From JABAYQ01 sp018608925 (lineage in GTDB: Bacteria > Bacteroidota > Bacteroidia > Flavobacteriales > UBA7312): DNA of 6,259 nucleotides. The notes beneath the pieces were generated by a model. That model ran no database searches and was not told the origin of the DNA. It saw only the letters and a program-made list of their open reading frames with translations. Shown piece after piece: positions 1 to 5,963 of this stretch. The stretch lies in the NCBI GenBank assembly GCA_037625715.1, contig JASJHQ010000046.1, positions 1 through 6,259 of the forward strand. The letters are read 5' to 3'. The first letter of the stretch is position 1, and the number at the start of each line of letters is the position of its first letter. Both the position numbers and the translations under genes were made by a program.

Positions 1-864
1 TGCAGACGGGCTATTATCAGCAATATTTCTAGCTTCACCAGCAATAAAGTAACCTAAGATAGCTCTTCCTTTAGATCCATCTTCTTTAATTTCTTTATAA
101 ATAGGACCAGAAAGACTGAAACCTAATAGGTTGTAATTGTAATCGTCAAACAGTTGAGAAGTAACTACTTCGGCACCACCAAATAATTGATTAGATGGCC
201 CTCTTGATGTTACACTAATAATTCCTCCGGTAGCATCTCCATAAGCAGCAGACAAACCACTAGTCATTACCGTAATTTGCTCAATAGCACTTTGTGGTAA
301 AGCTAAAGAACCCCTTACCTTAATACCATCCACATAGTAATCAGTAGCATTTCCTCTAGAACCTCTAACGTTTACGCCAGAACCTTCATCACTCTGATAA
401 ACACCAGCAGCAGTAGCGGCAACAGAAGCAACACTTCTAGTAGGCAATGCTTTTATTTCTTCGGCAGTAACTGTTTTACCACCTAAATTATCTTGGTCTA
501 ATAGCGGTTTTTCATCCTTAATTACAACCTCATCGATTGAAATACCTTCCGACAACTGAATATCTCTAAAAGATATTTTGTTAGAAGAAACAACAATACC
601 TTCTAGGGTTGTCTGTCCGTAACCAACAAAAGAAACTTTAAGATTATAGTTTCCCGGGTCAAGAGGCTTGATGGTATAAAAACCATCAAAGTCAGTTGTG
701 ACACCAGAAACTAGGTTTCCGTTTTTCTCTGCAACTACATTAGCAAAAGGAATTGGCTCACCGGTATTTTTATCGGTAATTTTTCCTTTTAAAGATCCTG
801 GTTGAGCAAATGCCGCAGTCGACATGAGTAAGAACCCTACTATCAATAAATAAACTTGTTTCAT
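1..864 (-). CDS. TonB-dependent receptor, N-terminal part (runs off left edge)
   Basis: This is an open frame of 288 codons, read from the ATG at 864-862 to the window edge without a stop. Residues 1-20 form a signal peptide (MKQVYLLIVGFLLM, then cleavage after AFA before Gln21). Residues about 24-105 form a carboxypeptidase-regulatory-like beta-sandwich (GKITDKNTGEPIPFANV, then TDFDGFYTI and VSFVGYG), the usual N-terminal extension of Bacteroidota receptors. IDEVVI at 110-115 is in the position of a TonB box. Residues about 125-222 are the plug domain, with VRGSRG at 167-172, YYVDGIKVRG at 177-186, and IEQITVMTSGLSAAYGDATG at 194-213. The beta-barrel lies beyond the window. The protein should sit in the outer membrane and import a ligand using TonB energy. 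The typical SusC/RagA plug signature is not evident and no SusD neighbour is visible, so the substrate cannot be named. A second in-frame ATG at residue 14 would destroy the signal peptide, so the first is preferred. Confidence 0.93.
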   Translation of the reverse strand, partial: MKQVYLLIVGFLLMSTAAFAQPGSLKGKITDKNTGEPIPFANVVAEKNGNLVSGVTTDFDGFYTIKPLDPGNYNLKVSFVGYGQTTLEGIVVSSNKISFRDIQLSEGISIDEVVIKDEKPLLDQDNLGGKTVTAEEIKALPTRSVASVAATAAGVYQSDEGSGVNVRGSRGNATDYYVDGIKVRGSLALPQSAIEQITVMTSGLSAAYGDATGGIISVTSRGPSNQLFGGAEVVTSQLFDDYNYNLLGFSLSGPIYKEIKEDGSKGRAILGYFIAGEARNIADNSPSA

Positions 865-892
865 AATAAATTAGGTTGTCTAATTCTTTTTC

Positions 893-925
893 CAAATTAA
901 AGATTGTAAATATAGACAAATACAA
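893..925 (-). promoter_or_regulatory. Weak candidate promoter of the TonB receptor gene
   Basis: On the minus strand TTG (925-923) lies 22 nt before TTAATTTG (900-893), which is one base away from the Bacteroidota -7 box TAnnTTTG. Transcription would start about 20-25 nt before the ATG at 864. The box mismatch and the general AT-richness of the gap make this a tentative call. A competing box, TGTATTTG, overlaps it at 924-917. Confidence 0.25.
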
Positions 926-986
926 TACATATTAAAAAAAAAATAAACCAAAAGTTAATAAAAAATAGAACCACACAAAATTATAT

Positions 987-994
987 TAGATTTG
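987..994 (+). promoter_or_regulatory. -7 promoter box TAGATTTG of the Rieske-like lipoprotein gene
   Basis: TAGATTTG matches the Bacteroidota -7 consensus TAnnTTTG exactly and ends only 3 nt before the ATG at 998. The transcript would then begin at or next to the start codon and be leaderless. No TTG -33 element is seen at the usual distance, which lowers confidence. Confidence 0.5.
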
Positions 995-997
995 AAT

Positions 998-1408
998 ATG
1001 AGTAAAAAAATTTATTTTATCATTGTCTTATTAGCAATAATTAGCTGCGGAGATGACGACAATTATATCCCTGAAACCTATGTAAACTTCTCTATTGTAG
1101 CCTCTGAAATTGGTGGTGTAGGCAGCGGAATATACACCAGTAATGTATACGGAGTTAATGGCATCATAATTTTCCATAAAGACATTAATCAATACATAGC
1201 ATTCGAAAGAACTTGCTCATACGATCCTAGCGAATCATGCGCAATAGTAAATATGAATGACTTAATTAGTCCTACTTTATTAGTAGATAGCTGCTGTAGC
1301 TCGAAGTTCTTAATTGAAGACGGCACACCATTTGATGGTCCAGCCCTACTCCCATTAAAACAATACCAAACTAACTTTGATGGAATTTATTTAAACGTTT
1401 TTAATTAG
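998..1408 (+). CDS. Lipoprotein with a Rieske-like domain lacking the histidine ligands
   Basis: The product is a 136-residue protein. A TTG at 992 could add two residues, but the ATG at 998 gives a normal lipoprotein signal: MSKK, a hydrophobic stretch, then lipobox AIISC with Cys17. The acidic run GDDD after the cysteine is compatible with outer-membrane or surface placement in this phylum. Residues about 53-136 follow the outline of a Rieske domain: GIIIFHKDINQYIAFERTC, then SCCSSKFLIEDG, then GPALLPLKQYQ and a final strand YLNVFN. In a true Rieske protein C-x-H and C-x-C-H-G-S hold the [2Fe-2S] cluster. Here the first reads CSY (73-75) and the second DSCCSS (97-102), so both histidines and one ligand cysteine are gone while Cys73, Cys81, Cys99 and Cys100 are present. 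The fold is inferred from motif spacing. The function is unknown. It converges on the next gene with overlapping stops. Confidence 0.8.
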   Translation: MSKKIYFIIVLLAIISCGDDDNYIPETYVNFSIVASEIGGVGSGIYTSNVYGVNGIIIFHKDINQYIAFERTCSYDPSESCAIVNMNDLISPTLLVDSCCSSKFLIEDGTPFDGPALLPLKQYQTNFDGIYLNVFN

Positions 1409-3186
1409 CGTACTAACAAACGAATAGTCTTTCTTACTGATTCAAGCTGAACTACGACCAAATACGTCCCTCTATTCATCTGAGAAATGTCTAAGCGGTA
1501 ATTGTCGGAATTAAAAGAATTACTAGAGACTTCTCTTCCCTGAAGATCAAAAACAGTTAAAATTACCTTAGAAGAATTTAAGTTCTCTAAACTGAGCTCT
1601 ACATAGGAACTAGCCGGATTAGGAAACAATAAAATACTAGCACTATCAAAGTCAATTACACTAGTAAGGTCTATACTAACATCTTGAGACTTGTACTCAC
1701 AACCCCACTGATCAAATAACTCAACCGAATAATCCCCACTTTGAGTTGCTATCATCTGACTTTGTATCTCTCCGAAAATTTCCTCACCATCTAAAAACCA
1801 TTGGCAATCAAGGTTCGAAGAATTTTCAATATAAAGCATAGAGCCTTCTACAATTATTTCTGGCTCTAGATTACTATCACAAACAACTAAAAATGTATCC
1901 AGAGAAAAAGCACTACACCCATTAGAGTTTACAGCACTCATCATATAGTTTCCTGTTTCAGAAACTTGCATAGAAACCATATTATAGCCACCCATTATAT
2001 TTTGATTTTGATGCCATTGATACACTACATTTAAAGAGTCAGAGTCTAGAGATAACATTTGAGAAGATTCGTCATATACAAAAACCGGACTTATCGGATT
2101 GTCATACACATATATAGTATCAGAAACCTGAGCAAAAATTATTGGCGGAGCTTCTGTAATGTTAAAACTTATAGAGAGTCCATCTCCAGAAATATTGGTC
2201 GAATTGAAATCAAAATCTAAAGTTCCTAAATTATCATCTGTTCCAAGTTCTGCTCCAAATAAATAATAAGTATCATCGTCCCACACTTGAATAGAATAAG
2301 TTTGATCTTCTAGAATTAGTCCAACATTATTAAATTGAGCTGGTAAATCGACGTTATCCTGAACAAGGGATGAATAAACAACATTACCGTTTTGATTAAG
2401 TATATAAAAATAATGATCTGGAGTATTAGAAGTTCCGTCATCAACAAAATCGTACCAATTTTCTGATCCATTAATATAAACAGACTCCAAAGTATAAGAA
2501 GATTCGGAGGTTGCATAAGCGGTATAGTTCACAACATAGGTGCCAGGCTCAGTAAAAACTTGAGGCCCAGGGTTTTCTAAATTACTAGTATTACCATTGC
2601 CGAAATCCCAAAAATAACTAGCCATATCAGGGTTGTTATTTTCAAAATCTACCATAAGAGGAACACATCCTGAAAAATTATTCATAGCAAAGCCACTATT
2701 TTCAGAAGAACCAGATTCAATAAATAAAGGAAGAGAAAAAGAAATTGTCTCTGTCCCTGCTATATTAGAAAGTTCGTGGGTTGCAATTACAGTAACGGCA
2801 ACTTCAAAAAGGCCTTGCTGCAAAGGAACTCCACTAATATTTACACAACCATATTGAGAGGAAGTTGGGTCATAATGACAATCGTTTTCAGAGCTATTAC
2901 ACACCCAATCAAGGCCAACAGGCAAACTAATGGATGTTATATGATAATCTTCAAAGACAATATTGACTTCTCCAAAAGGAGAACCCAAATCATACAAAGT
3001 ATCTAAAGGAAGCACAAAAGTTAAATCTTGATTATATTCTTCGAAAATAGCTCCCGAAGGAAGTGAGTCAGGAGACAAACCAAAATTACCTGATAAAGGA
3101 AAATAATCGTAATCAGGAGTGCATTGTGAAAAAGCTACATTCGATAAAAGAAAAGTAGCAAGCAATAAATTTAATGAGAATTTCAT
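1405..3186 (-). CDS. Secreted PKD-domain protein with T9SS type A sorting domain
   Basis: The product is 593 residues long. Residues 1-20 are a signal peptide (MKFSLNLLLATFLLSNVAFS, then Gln21). A cysteine-bearing region at 21-160 is unassigned. Residues about 163-225 form a PKD-like domain (CVPLMVDFENNN, YFWDFGNGNTSN, FTEPGTYVV). Residues about 242-326 look C2-like, with IQVWDDDTYYL and TDDNLGTLDF. Two Ig-like cysteine-containing segments follow at about 385-436 and 452-497. The C-terminal 75 residues are a Por_Secre_tail-type sorting domain (LLFPNPASSYVELSL at 519-533, VFDLQGREV at 545-553, MNRGTYLVVV at 570-579, ending KTIRLLVR). The protein should be exported by Sec, cross the outer membrane through the type IX system, and have its tail removed on anchoring or release. 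No catalytic domain is seen, so adhesion or binding is the likeliest role; this is inferred. The chosen ATG is the only one giving a signal peptide. Confidence 0.92.
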   Translation of the reverse strand: MKFSLNLLLATFLLSNVAFSQCTPDYDYFPLSGNFGLSPDSLPSGAIFEEYNQDLTFVLPLDTLYDLGSPFGEVNIVFEDYHITSISLPVGLDWVCNSSENDCHYDPTSSQYGCVNISGVPLQQGLFEVAVTVIATHELSNIAGTETISFSLPLFIESGSSENSGFAMNNFSGCVPLMVDFENNNPDMASYFWDFGNGNTSNLENPGPQVFTEPGTYVVNYTAYATSESSYTLESVYINGSENWYDFVDDGTSNTPDHYFYILNQNGNVVYSSLVQDNVDLPAQFNNVGLILEDQTYSIQVWDDDTYYLFGAELGTDDNLGTLDFDFNSTNISGDGLSISFNITEAPPIIFAQVSDTIYVYDNPISPVFVYDESSQMLSLDSDSLNVVYQWHQNQNIMGGYNMVSMQVSETGNYMMSAVNSNGCSAFSLDTFLVVCDSNLEPEIIVEGSMLYIENSSNLDCQWFLDGEEIFGEIQSQMIATQSGDYSVELFDQWGCEYKSQDVSIDLTSVIDFDSASILLFPNPASSYVELSLENLNSSKVILTVFDLQGREVSSNSFNSDNYRLDISQMNRGTYLVVVQLESVRKTIRLLVR

Positions 3187-3222
3187 ATCATAATCTTGTT
3201 AAGAATAACAAGATTATGATAT
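3185..3222. repeat. Perfect 16-bp inverted repeat over a start codon
   Basis: ATATCATAATCTTGTT (3185-3200) and its exact reverse complement (3207-3222) flank the 6-nt spacer AAGAAT. The repeat fills most of the 54-bp gap between ahcY and the T9SS cargo gene. In minus-strand RNA the 3' arm ends with the A and U of the cargo gene's AUG (3186-3184). On the minus strand the stem is followed by GAAATTC, with no U-tract, so it is a poor intrinsic terminator for ahcY. On the plus strand it is followed by TTTTCT, which is closer to a terminator for antisense transcription. The stem has 3 G-C pairs. Confidence 0.9.
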
Positions 3223-3240
3223 TTTTCTCAATAAACAAAA
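3209..3240 (-). promoter_or_regulatory. Candidate promoter of the T9SS cargo gene, inside the inverted repeat
   Basis: On the minus strand TTTTG (3240-3236) is followed after 19 nt by TAATCTTG (3216-3209), one base off the -7 consensus TAnnTTTG and at the spacing expected for Bacteroidota sigma factor. Transcription would begin at about 3205-3199, in the hairpin loop or the start of the second arm, giving a leader of roughly 13-20 nt. RNA made from this promoter would not contain both arms. The -33 element abuts the ahcY stop codon. Confidence 0.5.
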
Positions 3241-4554
3241 TTAGTATCTGTAATACTCTGGCTTATAAGGACCAACTACATCTACTCCAATGTAGCTTGC
3301 TTGATCAGCATTAAGCTCATCTAATTCAACCCCAATCTTAGCAAGGTGAAGTCTTGCAACTTTTTCGTCTAAGTGCTTAGGCAATGTATATACTTTGTTT
3401 TCGTAGCTAGCTGCATTATCCCAAAGCTCCATTTGAGCTATTACTTGGTTAGTAAACGAAGCAGACATTACGAATGATGGGTGACCAGTAGCACAACCTA
3501 GGTTGATTAATCTACCTTCTGCCAACAAAATAATATCTTTTCCATCGATAGTGTACTTATCTACTTGTGGCTTAATATTATCTTTTGTTTCACCCCAGTT
3601 ATCGTTTAACCAAGAAACATCAATTTCGTTATCGAAGTGACCGATATTACAAACGATAGCTTTATCTTTCATAGCCTCAAAGTGACGACCCATAATAATG
3701 TCTTTATTACCAGTTGCAGTAACAACAATATCAGCCTCTTTAACAGCGTCTTCCATCTTTTTAACTTCAAAACCTTCCATTGCAGCTTGTAGAGCACAAA
3801 TAGGATCAATTTCTGTAACAATTACTCTTGCTCCAGCTCCTCTTAAAGATTCAGCAGATCCTTTACCTACATCACCAAAACCAGCAACAACAGCTACTTT
3901 ACCAGCAATCATTACATCTGTAGCACGACGAATACCATCTACTAAAGACTCTCTACAACCGTATTTGTTGTCGAATTTAGACTTAGTAACCGAATCGTTA
4001 ATATTAATAGCGGGAACATATAAAGTTCCTTTTTTCTCTCTTTCGTATAATCTCAAGACGCCAGTAGTAGTTTCTTCTGACAGTCCTTTAATTCCTTCCG
4101 CTAATTCTGGGAAGTGATCAAAAACCATATTTGTTAAATCACCACCATCATCCAAAATCATATTTAAAGGCTTATCTCCTTCAAAAGCATGAATTGTTTT
4201 TTCGATACACCACTCAAACTCTTCCTCAGTCATTCCTTTCCAAGCGTAAACAGGAACTCCTGTTGCTGCAATTGCTGCTGCTGCGTGATCTTGTGTAGAA
4301 AAAATATTACAAGAAGACCAAGAAACCTCAGCACCTAAATGAGTTAATGTTTCGATTAATACAGCAGTCTGAATAGTCATATGCAAACAACCAGCAATTC
4401 TGGCTCCTTTCAATGGCTGATCTTTACCAAACTCATGTCTTAAAGACATCAAACCTGGCATTTCAGCTTCTGCTAAAATAATTTCTTTACGCCCCCACTC
4501 TGCTAGAGACATATCTTTAACTTTGTACGATAAATTTTCCACTGTAGTGTTCAT
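3241..4554 (-). CDS. ahcY: S-adenosyl-L-homocysteine hydrolase (adenosylhomocysteinase)
   Basis: This cytosolic NAD-dependent enzyme reversibly splits S-adenosylhomocysteine into adenosine and homocysteine, relieving product inhibition of methyltransferases and feeding the methionine cycle. The 437-residue product is full length for the short form of the family. Visible landmarks are the substrate-domain stretch HMTIQTAVLIETL (58-70), signature SCNIFSTQDHAAAAI (81-95), DDGGD (135-139), EETTTG (160-165), the NDSVTKSKFDN segment (186-196) with the catalytic-region Lys190/Asp195 pair, KYGCRESL (197-204), the NAD-binding GFGDVGKG (225-232), NIGHFDNEID (303-312), and the C-terminal KPEYYRY that reaches the neighbouring subunit's NAD site. 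No key residue appears missing. It is transcribed away from the phosphopantetheinyl transferase gene. A downstream inverted repeat separates it from the next gene on its strand. The ATG at 4554 sits 18 nt after a perfect -7 box. Confidence 0.98.
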   Translation of the reverse strand: MNTTVENLSYKVKDMSLAEWGRKEIILAEAEMPGLMSLRHEFGKDQPLKGARIAGCLHMTIQTAVLIETLTHLGAEVSWSSCNIFSTQDHAAAAIAATGVPVYAWKGMTEEEFEWCIEKTIHAFEGDKPLNMILDDGGDLTNMVFDHFPELAEGIKGLSEETTTGVLRLYEREKKGTLYVPAININDSVTKSKFDNKYGCRESLVDGIRRATDVMIAGKVAVVAGFGDVGKGSAESLRGAGARVIVTEIDPICALQAAMEGFEVKKMEDAVKEADIVVTATGNKDIIMGRHFEAMKDKAIVCNIGHFDNEIDVSWLNDNWGETKDNIKPQVDKYTIDGKDIILLAEGRLINLGCATGHPSFVMSASFTNQVIAQMELWDNAASYENKVYTLPKHLDEKVARLHLAKIGVELDELNADQASYIGVDVVGPYKPEYYRY

Positions 4555-4572
4555 GATTTATAAATTAGGGTA

Positions 4573-4580
4573 CAAAAATA
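4573..4580 (-). promoter_or_regulatory. -7 promoter box TATTTTTG of ahcY
   Basis: On the minus strand TATTTTTG (4580-4573) matches TAnnTTTG exactly and lies 18 nt before the ahcY ATG, giving a predicted leader of about 10-15 nt. No TTG is found at the -33 spacing. The upstream side is occupied by the near-palindrome at 4582-4601. Confidence 0.55.
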
Positions 4581-4581
4581 C

Positions 4582-4601
4582 GAAATATTAGCTATTATTT
4601 C
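4582..4601. promoter_or_regulatory. Near-palindrome in the ahcY / transferase divergent promoter region
   Basis: GAAATATTAG (4582-4591) and CTATTATTTC (4592-4601) are inverted copies matching at 9 of 10 positions with no spacer. The site abuts the ahcY -7 box and lies about 18 bp before the start of the divergent transferase gene, the position expected of an operator shared by both. The arms are nearly all A/T, so a chance origin cannot be excluded. No regulator is identified. Confidence 0.3.
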
Positions 4602-4618
4602 TTGTAATTTGCCATTCA

Positions 4619-5179
4619 ATGAAAACGATTTTCAAGCATCTAAAAAACAAAGAATTTTCTTTGGCGATTGACCTTATCGATCCAAACATTTCCCATCAAT
4701 TGGTGGTGCCTAATGACATTAAAAATCAAAAAAAAATAGACGAATGGATCAATACACGTCAATTAATAAAAAGTCTGTGGCCACAATTAAACGTCAGTCA
4801 TAACAAATATGGCGCTCCTCAAGTCGAAAAGGGAGCAATCTCTATCTCCCATACTAATAAGTACGTTGGAGTTATCTTATCGCAAAAAAAAGCAGCAATC
4901 GATATAGAACAAATACGACCTAAAGCACTAAAACTTTCTTCGAAGTTTATGAGCAATCAGGAGACTTTAAAATTTAAAGACCAAGAAAGTGCCAGCATTT
5001 GCTGGAGCGCAAAAGAATGCATGTTCAAAATTCATCAAGTAGGAAACATAGATTTTATCAAAGATTTAAGAGTGGAGGCTATAGAAAAAGATTTTGTAAT
5101 TTGCTACATGTTTGATCAATGCATAAAATTGAATTTTGAAAAATTTGACGATCATGTACTTATGTATTATTATGAATAG
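4619..5179 (+). CDS. 4'-phosphopantetheinyl transferase superfamily protein
   Basis: The enzyme would move the phosphopantetheine arm of coenzyme A onto a serine of acyl or peptidyl carrier proteins in the cytosol. The 186-residue product carries the superfamily motifs in order: the N-terminal WINTRQLIKSL (43-53), SISHT (75-79) where the CoA-contacting histidine lies, IDIEQI (94-99) with metal-binding Asp95 and Glu97, and WSAKECMFKIH (129-139) with Glu133 and the conserved lysines 132 and 137. The residue before IDIE is alanine where glycine is usual. At under 190 residues it is a compact member of the single-chain Sfp-like group and probably a single-copy general activator, but its carrier-protein targets cannot be read from the sequence. 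It is the first gene of the plus-strand cluster, 13 nt before the ether-lipid synthase gene. A TTTG (4608-4611), part of the imperfect box TAATTTG, lies 7 nt before the ATG. Confidence 0.9.
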   Translation: MKTIFKHLKNKEFSLAIDLIDPNISHQLVVPNDIKNQKKIDEWINTRQLIKSLWPQLNVSHNKYGAPQVEKGAISISHTNKYVGVILSQKKAAIDIEQIRPKALKLSSKFMSNQETLKFKDQESASICWSAKECMFKIHQVGNIDFIKDLRVEAIEKDFVICYMFDQCIKLNFEKFDDHVLMYYYE

Positions 5180-5180
5180 T

Positions 5181-5188
5181 TAACTTTG
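5181..5188 (+). promoter_or_regulatory. -7 promoter box TAACTTTG between transferase and synthase genes
   Basis: TAACTTTG matches TAnnTTTG exactly, is followed by CA as is common for this box, and ends 4 nt before the ATG at 5193. It lies entirely in the 13-nt gap between the two genes. It would give the synthase, thiamine-binding and transporter genes their own, probably leaderless, transcript in addition to read-through from the transferase gene. No clear -33 TTG is present upstream. Confidence 0.5.
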
Positions 5189-5192
5189 CACT

Positions 5193-5963
5193 ATGAATTT
5201 ATACCAAAAAATAGAAGAAAACAGAACGCTTAACAAAAAGATGTTTGCTGTTTTAATTGACCCTGACAAGCAGGATTTAAGTCAATTAAGATCTATGGTT
5301 GAGCTTGCTCACCAATCAAAAGTAGATTTCTTTTTTGTTGGAGGATCTCTTCTAACCAACGACAGTATGAATCAGTGCATTTCTTTTCTTAAAGAAATAA
5401 GCAAGATACCTGTTATCTTGTTTCCCGGAAACGCAATCCAAGTAAATAAAGATGCCGACGGAATTTTATTTCTTTCTCTTATTTCTGGAAGAAATGCCGA
5501 CATGCTTATTGGAAAACAAGTAATTACTGCTCCATTACTAAAAGCAAGTAATGTAGAAGTTATAGCAACCGGTTATATGCTTATAGACAGCGGCAAACCT
5601 ACTACGGCATCATACATGAGCAACACTACTCCTATTCCTCATGAAAAGAACGACGTAGCTGCCTGTACCGCAATGGCAGGAGAAATGTTAGGACTTAAAC
5701 TCATCTTTATGGATGGAGGAAGCGGAGCTCAAAATCCTGTTTCTAAAGAAATGATTAAAAAAGTAAGACAGTCTATTGACATACCTATTATTGTTGGCGG
5801 CGGAATAAGTTCTGGAGAAAAAGCTGCAGAAAACTGCAGAGCCGGAGCAGATCTAATTGTTGTTGGCAATAGCATAGAAAACAATCCGAAATTAATATCC
5901 GAAATTTCAGAAGCCATTCACCAATATAACTTATCAAACAATGAAGTGCTCGATAGAAATTAG
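5193..5963 (+). CDS. Geranylgeranylglyceryl phosphate synthase (PcrB/GGGPS family, bacterial group II)
   Basis: The enzyme joins a polyprenyl diphosphate, geranylgeranyl in characterised members, to sn-glycerol-1-phosphate through an ether bond, the first committed step of archaeal-type membrane lipids. The 256-residue product is a complete TIM barrel. Visible motifs are AVLIDPDK (19-26), with the metal and substrate-contacting Asp23, FFFVGGSLL (46-54), VILFPGN (74-80), LSLISGRN (94-101), VEVIATGYMLIDSG (121-134), the phosphate-binding MDGGSGA (173-179), PIIVGGGIS (198-206), and ADLIVVGNSIE (219-229). The LIDPDK start, SGRN and GYMLIDSG segments resemble the Bacteroidota enzymes rather than the Firmicutes heptaprenyl type PcrB; this grouping is from memory of the family. 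Prenyl chain length cannot be fixed by reading. Its 3' end overlaps the next gene by 23 bp. Confidence 0.95.
   Translation: MNLYQKIEENRTLNKKMFAVLIDPDKQDLSQLRSMVELAHQSKVDFFFVGGSLLTNDSMNQCISFLKEISKIPVILFPGNAIQVNKDADGILFLSLISGRNADMLIGKQVITAPLLKASNVEVIATGYMLIDSGKPTTASYMSNTTPIPHEKNDVAACTAMAGEMLGLKLIFMDGGSGAQNPVSKEMIKKVRQSIDIPIIVGGGISSGEKAAENCRAGADLIVVGNSIENNPKLISEISEAIHQYNLSNNEVLDRN

Noticed and set aside
869..885. 6-bp inverted repeat AATTAG / CTAATT in the receptor gene's leader
   Set aside because: Five of six pairs are A-T and the arm is short; expected by chance in this composition.
992..997. TTG start adding two residues to the Rieske-like lipoprotein
   Set aside because: The TTG overlaps the last bases of the perfect -7 box TAGATTTG; the ATG at 998 gives a standard lipoprotein signal.
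1480..1485. CTGAGA, the core word of TPP riboswitches
   Set aside because: It is inside the coding sequence of the cargo gene on the opposite strand, with no accompanying ACC-TGATC-type segment; coincidental.
2316..2516. 66-codon minus-strand open frame within the cargo gene
   Set aside because: It is an alternate frame of the same strand, hydrophobic by chance reading of the AT-rich codons, with no start context.
2633..3006. Two overlapping plus-strand open frames (2633-2857 and 2776-3006)
   Set aside because: Both are antisense to the T9SS cargo gene, which has a signal peptide and sorting domain in one continuous frame; the short frames show no motif or promoter.
3698..4117. 139-codon plus-strand open frame inside ahcY
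   Set aside because: It is antisense to a highly conserved enzyme, has low-complexity Ser/Ala/Pro-rich composition and no recognisable motif; a shadow of ahcY codon usage.
4555..4618. Possible SAM or SAH riboswitch before ahcY
   Set aside because: The predicted leader is only about 10-15 nt and the whole gap is 64 bp and AT-rich, too short and too GC-poor for known SAM or SAH aptamers.
5729..5917. 62-codon minus-strand open frame within the synthase gene
   Set aside because: It is antisense to the conserved phosphate-binding region of the GGGPS gene and has no features of its own.
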